Of a DNA stretch of 64,000 nt, positions 1-8,169 are shown piece by piece (position 1 is the stretch's first letter; every line of letters begins with the position of its first letter). Below the pieces are notes generated by a model. It made no database searches. It saw only the letters and a list, made by a program, of their open reading frames with translations, and was not told the origin of the DNA. The translations under genes were made by a program, and so were the position numbers. The stretch covers positions 930,001 through 994,000 of the forward strand of contig NZ_LT629781.1 of the NCBI RefSeq assembly GCF_900105685.1, written 5' to 3'. The stretch is from Verrucomicrobium sp. GAS474. GTDB lineage: Bacteria; Verrucomicrobiota; Verrucomicrobiia; Methylacidiphilales; GAS474.

Positions 1-881
1 TCGAGGGCGAAGACCTCGTCGAGGGCGACGTCGGTCCAGTTGTTCCGCGCGGCCTTCCCGATCAGGCCGTCCTCGATGACGAGGAGGTAGCCGCTGACGT
101 TGTACTGGAGGCACTTGATCGCGGTGGCGGCCATCGAGGAGAGGCTCGGCTCGGTCGTCGCGCCGCGGTGGAAGGGGCCGAAGGTGAAGTCGCCCGGGGC
201 GAAGAGGCCGAGGAGCTGCCGCGTCCGCCACGTCGGGATCCGGTCGAGGTCGGCCCCGGTGCGGACGAGGGTGTAGCCCTTCCCGGCGGCGTCGGCGACG
301 AGGTCGCGGCCGTCGGTGCGGCCCCGCTCGTTCGCGAGGGTGGCGGGGGTGAAGTAGTCGGCCCCGCCGCCGAGGATGACGTCGATCCCCGAGGTGTCGA
401 TCAGCTCGGCGGCGCTCCGCGCCTCGTAGGCGGGCTGGCCGGGGGTCCGCCCGTAGAAGGCGAGGGGGGTGGCGCGGGTCAGCTCGCGGTTCGTGACGAG
501 GCCGGTGGAGCGGCCCGCCTTCTGCGCGGCGTAGATGAGGGAGTCGAGGTGGGTGGCGTCGGCGGTGACGCCGACGAGGCCGTTGCGGACGCGGCGGCCC
601 GAGGCGAGGGCGGTGCTGGCCGAGGCCTCGTCGGGGACCGGCTGGTCGAGGCCCTGGACGTCGACGATGGCGACGTTGCTGAGGGCGTCGATGTTCAGCG
701 TCTGGCCCCGGGCGGCGGCCTGGTGGCGGGCCTTGTTCAGGAGGGAGGAATCAAGGCCGTTGGCGACGATGACGATGATCCCGTCGGCCCGGTGCGCCAC
801 GAAGGTGCGGACGTAGAAGACCCCGATGAGGCCGAAGAAGAGAATCAACAAGAGCGCGAGGAGTCCGACCCACCATTTCAT
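1..881 (-). CDS. Alkaline-phosphatase-fold protein with degenerate active site (C-terminus outside window)
   Basis: The first 293 codons are visible; the gene runs off the left edge. It begins with a single membrane anchor (about residues 3-26, WWVGLLALLLILFFGLIGVF). The rest follows the alkaline phosphatase fold: an A-T-P-x-A-F motif, the strand motif IDVILGGGADYF, and a VIEDG segment followed by ALDEVFAL. The catalytic signature is broken. The usual D-S-A-x-x-x-T-A block reads DEASASTALASG, with Glu in place of the nucleophilic Ser. The usual I-G-D-G metal motif reads VANG, and the V-E-G-x-x-I-D-x-x-x-H block ends I-G-x-x-x-R. I therefore infer a non-hydrolytic protein, perhaps a binding or structural one, exposed outside the cytoplasmic membrane. 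Its ATG overlaps the stop of the upstream acyltransferase gene (ATGA), so the two are probably translated together. Confidence 0.75.
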   Translation of the reverse strand, partial: MKWWVGLLALLLILFFGLIGVFYVRTFVAHRADGIIVIVANGLDSSLLNKARHQAAARGQTLNIDALSNVAIVDVQGLDQPVPDEASASTALASGRRVRNGLVGVTADATHLDSLIYAAQKAGRSTGLVTNRELTRATPLAFYGRTPGQPAYEARSAAELIDTSGIDVILGGGADYFTPATLANERGRTDGRDLVADAAGKGYTLVRTGADLDRIPTWRTRQLLGLFAPGDFTFGPFHRGATTEPSLSSMAATAIKCLQYNVSGYLLVIEDGLIGKAARNNWTDVALDEVFAL

Positions 882-2089
882 ATATGTGAGGGGGACTCTA
901 AGGGTGCCCGCCTCGCGGTGCAAGCGGCGGATTGGTCAACCCGGGGCGGCGAGAGGCGCTGCGCCAGCCGCCGCCCGAGGTCGATCGCCGGTTTGTCGAT
1001 CACGCGGTAGAAAAGAAGCGCCGCCAGCAGCGAGAGGCCGAGGAAGGGAACGAAGAGCGCCCCCACCGGGACCTTCCCGACCAGGAGGTAGACGAGGACG
1101 TAGAGGACGATCGCGTGGAGGAGGTAGAGGCTGTAGGAGATCCGGCCGAGGAAGAGCGGGACCGCCGTGCGGAGCCACGCCTCGAGGCCGTTCCGCCCCA
1201 GCACCGCCGCGATGAGGCCCGCCGCGCCGAGCAGCGTCGCGAGATTCGCCGCCCCCATCAGCCCGGGCGTGTTGAGGGCCCCGCTGAGGTCGGGGACCAG
1301 GTAAAGCCCGAGCGAGAAGAGGAGCCACCCCGCCCAGGCCACCGCCGAAAGGCCGTTCACCGCCGCCGCGATCCCGGCCCGGTGCCGAGCGAGGGCGATC
1401 CCGGCCAGGAACATGACGATGTAGACCGGCGTGAAGAAATGATGGGGGAGGAGCGCGACGAAGAGCGCCGCCCCGCCTCCCAGCGCCACGGCCAGGAGCG
1501 CGAGCCGGGGGGCCAGGAGGAGGAGGCCCGCGCAGAGGAAGGGGAAGATCAGCGAGATCTGCATCTCGATCCGCAGGCTCCAGAACACCATGTCGAAGAC
1601 GCGATTGGGATAGGTGCCGAGGAAGAGGATGTGCCGCGCGACGAGCCCCGGATCGACCGGCCCGGCCCACATGCTCTCGAACCAGGGGGAGATCCCCGCG
1701 AGGCCGTGGAAGCGGCTGTTTCCCCAGACCCCGAGGCCGAGGGCGACGAGGTAGGGAAGCCAGATCCGGCAGATCCGCTTCACCGCGAAGACGCCGTACC
1801 GCTCCGGCCTTCCCCCCACCCACGGCAGGGCGAGGACGAATCCGCTCAGGACGAAGAAGAGGATGACCGAGGCCTCTCCCGAGACGAGGAGCGCGAGCGG
1901 CGTCTTCTCCAGCAGGAACCCGGCCCAAGGCGGCCTCCCGCAGGCGATCCAGAGCATGTTGAAATGATGGAGGACGACGATCAGCGCCGCCACGCCGCGC
2001 AACCCGTCGAGCGCCTCGTTCCGCTCCCCCGCCGCCCCGGCCCCGGGTGCGGGAGCCAGGGGTTCGATCTGGAAGCCGGAGGGGGACAT
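878..2089 (-). CDS. Acyltransferase 3 family membrane protein (OafA/YrhL type)
   Basis: Multi-pass integral membrane acyltransferase, a family that O-acetylates sugars, LPS, peptidoglycan or exopolysaccharide from a cytoplasmic acyl donor. About 403 residues. The N-terminal signature is NEALDGLRGVAALIVVLHHF with the expected R/H pair. About ten hydrophobic segments follow, and the family-typical RISYSLYLLHAIVLYVLVYL lies near the C-terminus. I take the ATG at 2089, with an AGGA-like element about 9 nt upstream. An in-frame ATG at 2161 would add 24 residues (MDEGALWV...) with no family similarity. The stop overlaps the ATG of the phosphatase-like gene, so they form a coupled pair. The acylated substrate cannot be told from sequence. 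Confidence 0.88.
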   Translation of the reverse strand: MSPSGFQIEPLAPAPGAGAAGERNEALDGLRGVAALIVVLHHFNMLWIACGRPPWAGFLLEKTPLALLVSGEASVILFFVLSGFVLALPWVGGRPERYGVFAVKRICRIWLPYLVALGLGVWGNSRFHGLAGISPWFESMWAGPVDPGLVARHILFLGTYPNRVFDMVFWSLRIEMQISLIFPFLCAGLLLLAPRLALLAVALGGGAALFVALLPHHFFTPVYIVMFLAGIALARHRAGIAAAVNGLSAVAWAGWLLFSLGLYLVPDLSGALNTPGLMGAANLATLLGAAGLIAAVLGRNGLEAWLRTAVPLFLGRISYSLYLLHAIVLYVLVYLLVGKVPVGALFVPFLGLSLLAALLFYRVIDKPAIDLGRRLAQRLSPPRVDQSAACTARRAPLESPSHI

Positions 2090-2194
2090 CGGACCCGATC
2101 CTAGAACCTGTCCTTGTGATTTGAAAAGAGCGGGGGTGACCCAAAGTGCTCCTTCGTCCACCGGGAGGCCGCCGCATGCCGCCTCGGAACCGGA

Positions 2195-2980
2195 TCAGAA
2201 TTTCTTCACGAAGAAGTACGCCGCGATGGCGAGGCCGAGCGCGCAGATCACCCGGCGCACGGTCGTCGCGGAGATGCGCTGGGTGAAGAGGGAGCCGAGG
2301 TAGTAGCCGGGGATCGCGCCGAGGGCGAGGACGGCCATCCGCTCCCAATCGATGAGGCCGCAGGCGATGAAATAGAGGGCGGCGACGACGTTGATGAGGC
2401 CGCCGAGGGCGGTCTTCACCGCGCTCATGTGGTTGATGTCCCGCATCCCGCTGAGGCTCAGCGTGGCGAGCATCAGGATGCCGATCCCCGCGCCGAAGTA
2501 GCCGCCGTAGATCGAGGTGAAGAACTGGAGCGCGATCGCGGCGAAGACCGGGCCCGCCGTTGCCGTGGACGCCCTGTCCCGGCCGCCGGGGAGCCGCGCG
2601 GCGATCGCGCCCTGCGCCATGAAGAGGACGGTGGCGAAGAGGAGGAGGAAGGGGACGCACCGCTCGAAGGCGGCGGAGGAGGTGTGGGTCAGCAGCAACG
2701 CGCCGAGGAGGCCGCCGAGGAGGCTGACGGGGATCAGCTTCCGCAACCATTCCCCGACGGCGGCGAAGTGGTTCCGGTACCCGTAGACGCTCCCGATCAT
2801 CCCGACGATGAGGGCGAGGGTGCTGGTGGCGTTGGCCCGGATCGGATCGCTGCCGGTGAAGAGGAGCGCCGGGAACGAGAGGATCGTCCCGCCCCCGGCG
2901 ATCGCGTTGACCCCGCCCGCGGCGAAGCCCGCGAGGAGGAGGACGGCGAAGTGCTGGGGCGGGAGGGAGAGGAGCGTCAC
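2195..2980 (-). CDS. TauE/SafE family sulfite/anion permease
   Basis: Integral membrane protein of about 261 residues. It contains the N-terminal family motif GFAAGGVNAIAGGGTILSFP, a second half-repeat SIYGGYFGAGIGILMLA, and about eight hydrophobic helices. The family exports or imports sulfite, sulfoacetate and other small organic anions by proton coupling; the substrate here is unknown. The start is inferred as GTG at 2980, which overlaps the TGA of the upstream exonuclease gene (GTGA). There is no Shine-Dalgarno just upstream, which fits re-initiation after termination. The same frame stays open well upstream inside the exonuclease gene, but that extension is Arg/Pro-rich shadow sequence. 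Confidence 0.87.
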   Translation of the reverse strand: MTLLSLPPQHFAVLLLAGFAAGGVNAIAGGGTILSFPALLFTGSDPIRANATSTLALIVGMIGSVYGYRNHFAAVGEWLRKLIPVSLLGGLLGALLLTHTSSAAFERCVPFLLLFATVLFMAQGAIAARLPGGRDRASTATAGPVFAAIALQFFTSIYGGYFGAGIGILMLATLSLSGMRDINHMSAVKTALGGLINVVAALYFIACGLIDWERMAVLALGAIPGYYLGSLFTQRISATTVRRVICALGLAIAAYFFVKKF

Positions 2981-4047
2981 AGGAGGAAATCGCCCTGGAC
3001 GAGGGGGCCTTTGGAAGAAGGGGGAGCGAAAGGCACGGCAGGCGCGGCAGGCGCAGGTGGCGGAAGCGGGGCCGGGGAGGCGGGGAGCGCGGACGGAGCG
3101 GCCCCGGGGACAAGAAGCCGCGCCTCGGCCTCGCGCTGGAAGGTCTTGAACTCGAACCGGGCGAAGAGGGCGGCCTGTGCGGCGAAGTCGGGACGGAGGG
3201 CGAGCCCGTCGAGCGGGACGGGGAGGGCGAGGGCGTCCCGGAGGGAGACCATGACCCGGTTGCGGGCGAGGTGGCCGCTCCGGTGGGCGGCGCAGAGGGC
3301 GGCGCGGAGCTTGTCCGACTTGATCTTGGCCTTCAGCCCGGGCGAGGCCCCGTCGGGATCGGCGTCGAGGAGGGCCAGCAGGAGGTCGAGCGTGCCGTGC
3401 TGCGTGATGAGGGTCGCCGCCGTCTTCGGGCCGACGCCGGGGACGCCCGGGATGTTGTCGACCGCATCGCCGGTGAGGGTCAGCAGGTCGCCGATCCGCT
3501 CCGGGGGGACGCCCCATTTGTCGAAGACGGCGGCGGCGTCGAGGAGGGCGAAATCGGGCGCTCCCGCGACCCCGCCGCCGGTCACCGGCTGGTAGATCGT
3601 GATCGCGCCGTGGCCCGGCTCCCGCCCGGGGCCGACGAGCTGCATGATGTCCTTGTCGTTCGTCGCGATGACGACCTCGACGCCCCGCCGCGAAGCCTCC
3701 CGCGCGTAGCTGGCGATCAGGTCGTCGGCCTCCTCCCCGTCGACGCAGATCGGGGTGAAGCCGAGGACCCGGGCGACGTCGCCGAGGTGGTCGAACTGGG
3801 CGAGGAGATCGGGCGGTGTCTCGCTCCGGTTCGCCTTGTAGTCGGGCTGCAGCTCGATCCGCGCGTCGAGGCCGCCGTCGAGGATGAAGGCGGCGGCATC
3901 GGGCCGCAGCTCGGCGATCATCCGCTTCAGCGCCTTCGCGAGGCCGTAGAGGGCGTTCGTCGGCTCCCCGCGCGAATTCGTGAGATGCCGGATCGCGTAG
4001 AACGAGCGGTAGGCGTAGTAATGTCCGTCGACAAGGAGGAGCCGCAT
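2977..4047 (-). CDS. Stand-alone 5'-3' exonuclease (PolI N-terminal / FEN-like)
   Basis: Resembles the 5' nuclease domain of DNA polymerase I (PIN/FEN superfamily), which removes RNA primers and flaps in a metal-dependent reaction, but no polymerase domain follows. Visible features in order: MRLLLVDGHYYAYRSFYAIR with the first metal Asp, the DYKANR arch motif, DGEEADDLIASYA and TNDKDIMQLV acidic clusters, and a helix-hairpin-helix DNA-binding segment GDAVDNIPGVPGVGPKTAAT. The last ~75 residues (356 in all) are rich in Pro/Ala and probably disordered. Many bacteria carry such a free nuclease beside polA; polA is not in this window. The gene is first in a two-gene unit with the TauE-like permease. 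Confidence 0.9.
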   Translation of the reverse strand: MRLLLVDGHYYAYRSFYAIRHLTNSRGEPTNALYGLAKALKRMIAELRPDAAAFILDGGLDARIELQPDYKANRSETPPDLLAQFDHLGDVARVLGFTPICVDGEEADDLIASYAREASRRGVEVVIATNDKDIMQLVGPGREPGHGAITIYQPVTGGGVAGAPDFALLDAAAVFDKWGVPPERIGDLLTLTGDAVDNIPGVPGVGPKTAATLITQHGTLDLLLALLDADPDGASPGLKAKIKSDKLRAALCAAHRSGHLARNRVMVSLRDALALPVPLDGLALRPDFAAQAALFARFEFKTFQREAEARLLVPGAAPSALPASPAPLPPPAPAAPAVPFAPPSSKGPLVQGDFLL

Positions 4048-4209
4048 GGGAGAATCGGAGTATCGGACGCGGTCCCGGCGATGTCAAAGGTACGAGCGTC
4101 CGGCGGAATGGATGAATCGGCCTTCGCCCGCTCACTTTTCGTTAAATTTTTGATCGGGAACGAGATCGGACTTTCATCCATTCTCCGACCGCGTCTAGGG
4201 TGGTTCGCT

Positions 4210-5583
4210 GTGCGCGTTTTGCTGGTCACATGGGGTTCGTCGGGGGATTTCTTTCCGTTCCTTTCCTTGGGTCGGGAGCTGAAACGGCGGGGCCACGCCG
4301 TGACGCTGCTGGGCGACGCCGCCTGGCGCGAGCGGACCGAACGGGCCGGGCTCGGCTTCGCCTCCGGCCTCGCGTGGGAGGAGCACAACCATCCCCTCAG
4401 CACCGATCCCGAGCTCTTCTCCACCGCCCAGGGCGGCCTCCGCTGCTTCCGGCGGCTCGTCGAGGGGGTCCTCGTCCCCCTCTGGTACGACCTCGCGGCC
4501 TCGCTCGAGCGGGAGGTCGCCGCCGGCGGCTACGACCTCATCGTCGCCCACCACCTCGCCTTCCCCGTCGAGCTCCTCCACGAGCGGACCGGCATCCCCT
4601 ACGCCACCGTCTGCCTCGCCCCCGGCCTCTACCCCTCGGCCTCGGCGATGCCGAGCGGCTTCGCCCACGCCCCCCTCCCCGCCTGGACCGGCCCCCTCGG
4701 GCGGGCCGTCCAGCGCCTGTTCTGGGGGATCGGCCGCTGGCAGGTCGGGCGGCTCCTCGATCCCGTCGCCGACGGCTTCCGCCGCCGCGCGGGGCTCCCC
4801 CCGAAGGCGAACGCCATGTGGGCCGGCTGGTCGTCCCGCCTCGTCCTCCACCTCTACAGCGAGGCCCTCGCCGCCCGCCCGCCCGAATGGGGGCCGCAGC
4901 ACGTCGTCACCGGATTCTGCTTCAACGACGAGGCCGGCGACGAGGGAAGCGGGGCCGGCAAGGCCCCCGCCTCCCTCCCTCCCGAAGTCGAGGCCTTCCT
5001 CGATCCCCGGGCCGGGCCGAAGCCGTGGCTCTTCACCCTCGGGACGACGGCGATCCACCAGCCCGGCGCCTTCTACCAGGCCGCCGTCGCCGCCGTCGCG
5101 GGGACCGGCCACCGGGCGATCCTCCTGACCGGGCTCGAAAAAAATCGCGCCTCGCTCCCGCCCCTCCCGCCGAACGTCCTCGCCATCCCCTACCTTTCCC
5201 ACGCCGCGATCTTCCCCCGCTGCGCCGCCGTGGCCCACCAGTGCGGGATCGGGACCCTCGCGGCCGGCCTCCGCGCCGGGGTCCCCGTCGTCGCCTGCCC
5301 CTACGCCTTCGACCAGCCCGGCAACGCCGCCCTCCTCGCCCACACCGGCACCGCCCTCGTCGTCCCGAGGGAGAGCCGGACCGGCCCCGTCTTCCGGCGG
5401 ACCTTCGCCAAGCTCCTCGCCGGCCCCGCCCCCGCCCGCGCCCGCCTCCTGGCCGCGACCATCGCGAAGGAAAACGGCGCCCTCACCGCCGCCCTCGCGC
5501 TCGAAAAGGAATTCGGCGGCGGGAGGGTCCGGGGAGGGGCGGCGCCGGAAGCGATGAACACGCCTTCGGGATCGGGGCGCTAG
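4210..5583 (+). CDS. GT1/GT28-like glycosyltransferase
   Basis: Cytosolic or membrane-associated GT-B fold glycosyltransferase, 457 residues, similar to UDP-glucuronosyl/rhamnosyltransferase (MGT-type) enzymes that glycosylate lipids or small molecules. The N-terminal Rossmann start is RVLLVTWGSSGDFFPF followed by SLGRELKRRGHAVTLLG. The donor-binding C-terminal block contains PYLSHAAIFPRCAAVAHQCG, GTLAAGLRAGVPVVACPY and FDQPGNAALL, with the His and Gly-rich motif expected of the family. The start is GTG at 4210, since the similarity begins exactly there; an AGGGTGG sequence lies about 8 nt upstream. The open frame extends upstream to 3271 antisense to the exonuclease gene, and I reject that part. 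Acceptor unknown. Confidence 0.88.
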   Translation: MRVLLVTWGSSGDFFPFLSLGRELKRRGHAVTLLGDAAWRERTERAGLGFASGLAWEEHNHPLSTDPELFSTAQGGLRCFRRLVEGVLVPLWYDLAASLEREVAAGGYDLIVAHHLAFPVELLHERTGIPYATVCLAPGLYPSASAMPSGFAHAPLPAWTGPLGRAVQRLFWGIGRWQVGRLLDPVADGFRRRAGLPPKANAMWAGWSSRLVLHLYSEALAARPPEWGPQHVVTGFCFNDEAGDEGSGAGKAPASLPPEVEAFLDPRAGPKPWLFTLGTTAIHQPGAFYQAAVAAVAGTGHRAILLTGLEKNRASLPPLPPNVLAIPYLSHAAIFPRCAAVAHQCGIGTLAAGLRAGVPVVACPYAFDQPGNAALLAHTGTALVVPRESRTGPVFRRTFAKLLAGPAPARARLLAATIAKENGALTAALALEKEFGGGRVRGGAAPEAMNTPSGSGR

Positions 5584-5585
5584 CT

Positions 5586-7058
5586 CTAGATATCGAACGG
5601 GAGCGCCGCCGAAGCGCGGGGCGCCTCGGCCCCGCGGACCCGCGCGGCGATGGCGGCGGCCTGCTCGCGCAATTCCCGGACGGCGGTCGTCTCCCAGAGC
5701 GTCCCGCGCCGGATCGAGCCGAGGGCGTAGATCTCGTGGCGCGGCTCGCCCCGCGCGGGGAGGAGGCGGCCCGCCGCGTCGGCGTCGAGGCCGAGGTGGA
5801 GGCCGTCGGGCCGGGCGAGGCCCCGGTCGAGGAGGCTCCGGACCAGCGCGTCGCCGGTGCGGAGGCAGTCGGTCGCCAGGCCGGTCCCGTTCGCGACGTA
5901 GCCGACGCGGAGGCGGACGGTCTCGCCGCCGCCCCGCTTCTGGAAGACGACGTCGAGGCCCTCCTCGGCGGGCTCGATGAAGGCGAGGCGGCCCCGATGG
6001 CAGACGAGGCGGCCCTCGTCCCGCAGCCGGTCCTTCAGCGCGATGACGTCGGCGGGGGCCCGGTGGCGGACGGTCTCCCAGTAGGGGCGCAGATGGCGGA
6101 GGAAGCGGCGGCGGTCGTCGAGGGAGAACTGCTGCCAGAGCGCCTGCGACTGGGGCCGGAGGGAATCGATCACGTCGCGCCAGAAGGCCCCTTCCTTGAT
6201 CTTCCGCCGGACGGCGCGGACGACCTGCCGCAGGGTCCCCCCCTCGACCGGCCCCGCGTTCCGGAACGGGACCGAGGCGGGCGGGTGGGGGAGCGGGAAG
6301 AGGCCCCGGCGGGAGAGGACGTGGATCGTCCCGGAGGTCTTCTTCCGCGCGAGGGCGGCGAGGAAATCGAGGCAGGTGAGGCCGGAGCCGAGGATCAGGA
6401 CGTCGCCCGTTTCCCGGAGGCGCTCGACGGTGTTCGGCCTCCACGGCTGGGAGAGGTAGCGGGGATCGGCCTGGTAGCTCTCATGATCGCCGCCGCCGAA
6501 GACGGGGGGCGGCGGGGAAAAATTGCCGAGGGCGAGGACGACTTTCGCCGCATAGAGGAAGCGGCCCTGGTTGAGGAAGACGGAGAGGGTCCCGTCGGGC
6601 ATCGGGACGAGGTCGAGCGCGCGCCCCATGATCGTCTCGATCGTATGGGGCCCCGCCTGCCGCGCCGTGCGGAGGAGTTCCTCCAGATAGTCGCCGTAGT
6701 GCCGCCGGGGGAGGAATGCCGAGGCGAGGGGCGTCCCCGCCGCCGCGTACTCGTCCCGGAGCTCCGGCTTCCGCTCCTCGACCCAGCGGAGGAAATCGCC
6801 GGGAGCGTCGGGGAAGGCCCCCATGTTCGCCGCGCCGACGTTGAGGAGCCCTTCGTTCGCGCCCCGCCCGTAGGCGATCCCGGGTCCGAAGGAACCGCTC
6901 GAATCGATCAGGGCGATGCGGAGCGGCGTCGCGGTGGCCTCCCCCTCCCTCTGCGCCCGCAGGAGATGGATCGCCGTCAAGGTCCCCGAAAATCCGGCCC
7001 CGAGGATGGCGACGTCGAAGAACGGATTGGCGAGGGAAGAGGGGGTCGAGAGACTCAT
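5586..7058 (-). CDS. FAD/NAD(P)-binding oxidoreductase-like protein
   Basis: 490-residue protein with an N-terminal dinucleotide-binding motif (VAILGAGFSGTLTAIHLL, about residues 15-32), then IDSSGSFGPGIAYG and the LLNVGAANMGAFPDAPGDFL segment typical of the 'FAD-NAD(P)-binding' (NAD_binding_9) family. A second nucleotide-binding region around VLILGSGLTCLDFLAAL is visible mid-protein, and an A-N-G-T-G-L-A motif lies near the C-terminus. Members are thought to be soluble oxidoreductases; the substrate is not established. It converges on the glycosyltransferase gene with a 2-bp gap. The region upstream of the ATG is unusually AT-rich and probably holds the promoter. Confidence 0.82.
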   Translation of the reverse strand: MSLSTPSSLANPFFDVAILGAGFSGTLTAIHLLRAQREGEATATPLRIALIDSSGSFGPGIAYGRGANEGLLNVGAANMGAFPDAPGDFLRWVEERKPELRDEYAAAGTPLASAFLPRRHYGDYLEELLRTARQAGPHTIETIMGRALDLVPMPDGTLSVFLNQGRFLYAAKVVLALGNFSPPPPVFGGGDHESYQADPRYLSQPWRPNTVERLRETGDVLILGSGLTCLDFLAALARKKTSGTIHVLSRRGLFPLPHPPASVPFRNAGPVEGGTLRQVVRAVRRKIKEGAFWRDVIDSLRPQSQALWQQFSLDDRRRFLRHLRPYWETVRHRAPADVIALKDRLRDEGRLVCHRGRLAFIEPAEEGLDVVFQKRGGGETVRLRVGYVANGTGLATDCLRTGDALVRSLLDRGLARPDGLHLGLDADAAGRLLPARGEPRHEIYALGSIRRGTLWETTAVRELREQAAAIAARVRGAEAPRASAALPFDI

Positions 7059-7104
7059 AGGACAAAACCCTTCGGGTAAAGGTAGCTTAGGTCGGAGTCG
7101 TTTT

Positions 7105-7145
7105 CCTCACGCCTCAGAATATAATTCTAATATAGTATAATAATA
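7105..7145 (-). promoter_or_regulatory. AT-rich probable promoter of the FAD-binding protein gene
   Basis: A roughly 35-bp island made almost only of A and T (AGAATATAATTCTAATATAG on the plus strand, then TATAATAATAGG) lies 45-90 bp upstream of the ATG at 7058, in DNA that is otherwise about two-thirds GC. On the minus strand it offers TATACT- and TATATT-like -10 hexamers. The exact promoter elements are inferred. Confidence 0.4.
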
Positions 7146-7174
7146 GGACTGTCTAGCTCTCTCTTGGTCCTCCC

Positions 7175-8035
7175 TTACTCCATTTCCTTGCGCAGTTGGC
7201 GCGGCGATTTCCCCAATTTCTTCCTCACCCACGAGGAAAAGTGCGAAAGCGACCCAAAGCCAAGATCATACGCGATCGACTTCATGCTCCGGTTGCTCTC
7301 GGTGATCGCGAGGTGGGCGGCCTGGCTCCGCTTCCGTTCCCAATAGTCGGCGGGCGTCGTGCCGAGGTCGCGGAGGAAGAGACGGTTCAGCTGCCCCGTG
7401 CTGATGCCGAGGGCGTGGGAGAGATCGCGCTCCCGCAGGGGGAGGCTGAGGGGCTGGTTCTCCATCAGGTGGACGGCGCGGCGGACCCGGTCGTCGAGCT
7501 GCCCGATCGTGTTCGGCCGGAGCCCCTGCCGCTTCATCGCCAGGGTGTATTCGAGGACCCAGCCGTAAAGGAGCCGCTGCATCTCGAAGTACCGTTCCGG
7601 CGACGGACTGCTGACCCGGACGAGGTCGAGGGTCGTCCCCGGGAAGGTCCGGCTGACGAACCGGGCGAGCCGCTCCCCGAGCCGGGCGAGCCGGGGCGCC
7701 TCCCCCGCCGGAAAACAGATCGTCCGGCTCCGGTCGAAGAGCGCTTCCCCCGTCGGCCAGTGCGCGCCGAAGCGGACCGAAAGGAGCGAGGCGTCGTCGC
7801 TGAAATCGTGCCGCCCCTCGCCCTCCCGGGGAAAGATCCATGCGCCCGGGCCGTAGGTCTTCCGCTCCGCGCCGTAGATCAGCGTCACCTCCCCCCGCGA
7901 CAGCAGCCAGGAGGAGACGAGCGAGGTGGGGAGCGTCGTCCGGGGGTAGGCCGTCGGCCCCGAGTAGGCCCAGGCCAACTGGACCCGCAGGTCATTCCAG
8001 TTCTCCAGCGGATCGGTGCGGACCGGAAGAGGCAT
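7175..8035 (-). CDS. AraC family transcriptional regulator
   Basis: DNA-binding regulator. The N-terminal ~150 residues are a beta-rich sensor domain of the cupin-like type (LLSRGEVTLIYGAERKTYGP, PREGEGRHDF). The C-terminal ~100 residues hold two helix-turn-helix motifs: LSHALGISTGQLNRLFLRDL, then a linker and MKSIAYDLGFGSLSHFSSWV, ending KKLGKSPRQLRKE as in AraC/XylS. I choose ATG 8035 (286 residues). An in-frame ATG at 8107 would add 24 residues and would place a perfect palindrome (8041-8057) inside the coding region. The gene is divergent from the PEP-CTERM gene at 8170, a likely target. The inducer is unknown, probably a sugar judging by the family. Confidence 0.87.
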   Translation of the reverse strand: MPLPVRTDPLENWNDLRVQLAWAYSGPTAYPRTTLPTSLVSSWLLSRGEVTLIYGAERKTYGPGAWIFPREGEGRHDFSDDASLLSVRFGAHWPTGEALFDRSRTICFPAGEAPRLARLGERLARFVSRTFPGTTLDLVRVSSPSPERYFEMQRLLYGWVLEYTLAMKRQGLRPNTIGQLDDRVRRAVHLMENQPLSLPLRERDLSHALGISTGQLNRLFLRDLGTTPADYWERKRSQAAHLAITESNRSMKSIAYDLGFGSLSHFSSWVRKKLGKSPRQLRKEME

Positions 8036-8040
8036 ATCCA

Positions 8041-8057
8041 AAAAGTAACACTTTTTG
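8041..8057. promoter_or_regulatory. Perfect palindrome between araC-type gene and PEP-CTERM gene
   Basis: AAAAAGTAACACTTTTT: two 7-bp perfect inverted arms with a 3-bp spacer, 6 bp upstream of the preferred AraC start. It sits in an AT-rich divergent intergenic region (8036-8169) and could be an operator. The same region is AT-rich through 8150 and should hold both promoters. Confidence 0.4.
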
Positions 8058-8169
8058 ATAAAATTCTGCAATCGCATTAATTGGTAATCAATGATTTCCA
8101 ACCCCATAGTCGATTTTCAGAAATTCATAATAATCAAAATTTATGAAAACCCCCTGCCAGGAAAATCCG

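Noticed and set aside
168-2104. Long plus-strand open frames opposite the phosphatase-like and acyltransferase genes
   Set aside because: Their translations are Arg/Glu/Gly/Asp-rich with no family motifs; the minus strand encodes recognisable proteins. High GC makes such antisense frames common throughout the window.
7105-7145. Horizontally acquired AT-rich fragment
   Set aside because: It is about 40 bp long and directly upstream of a gene, so a promoter is a simpler explanation.
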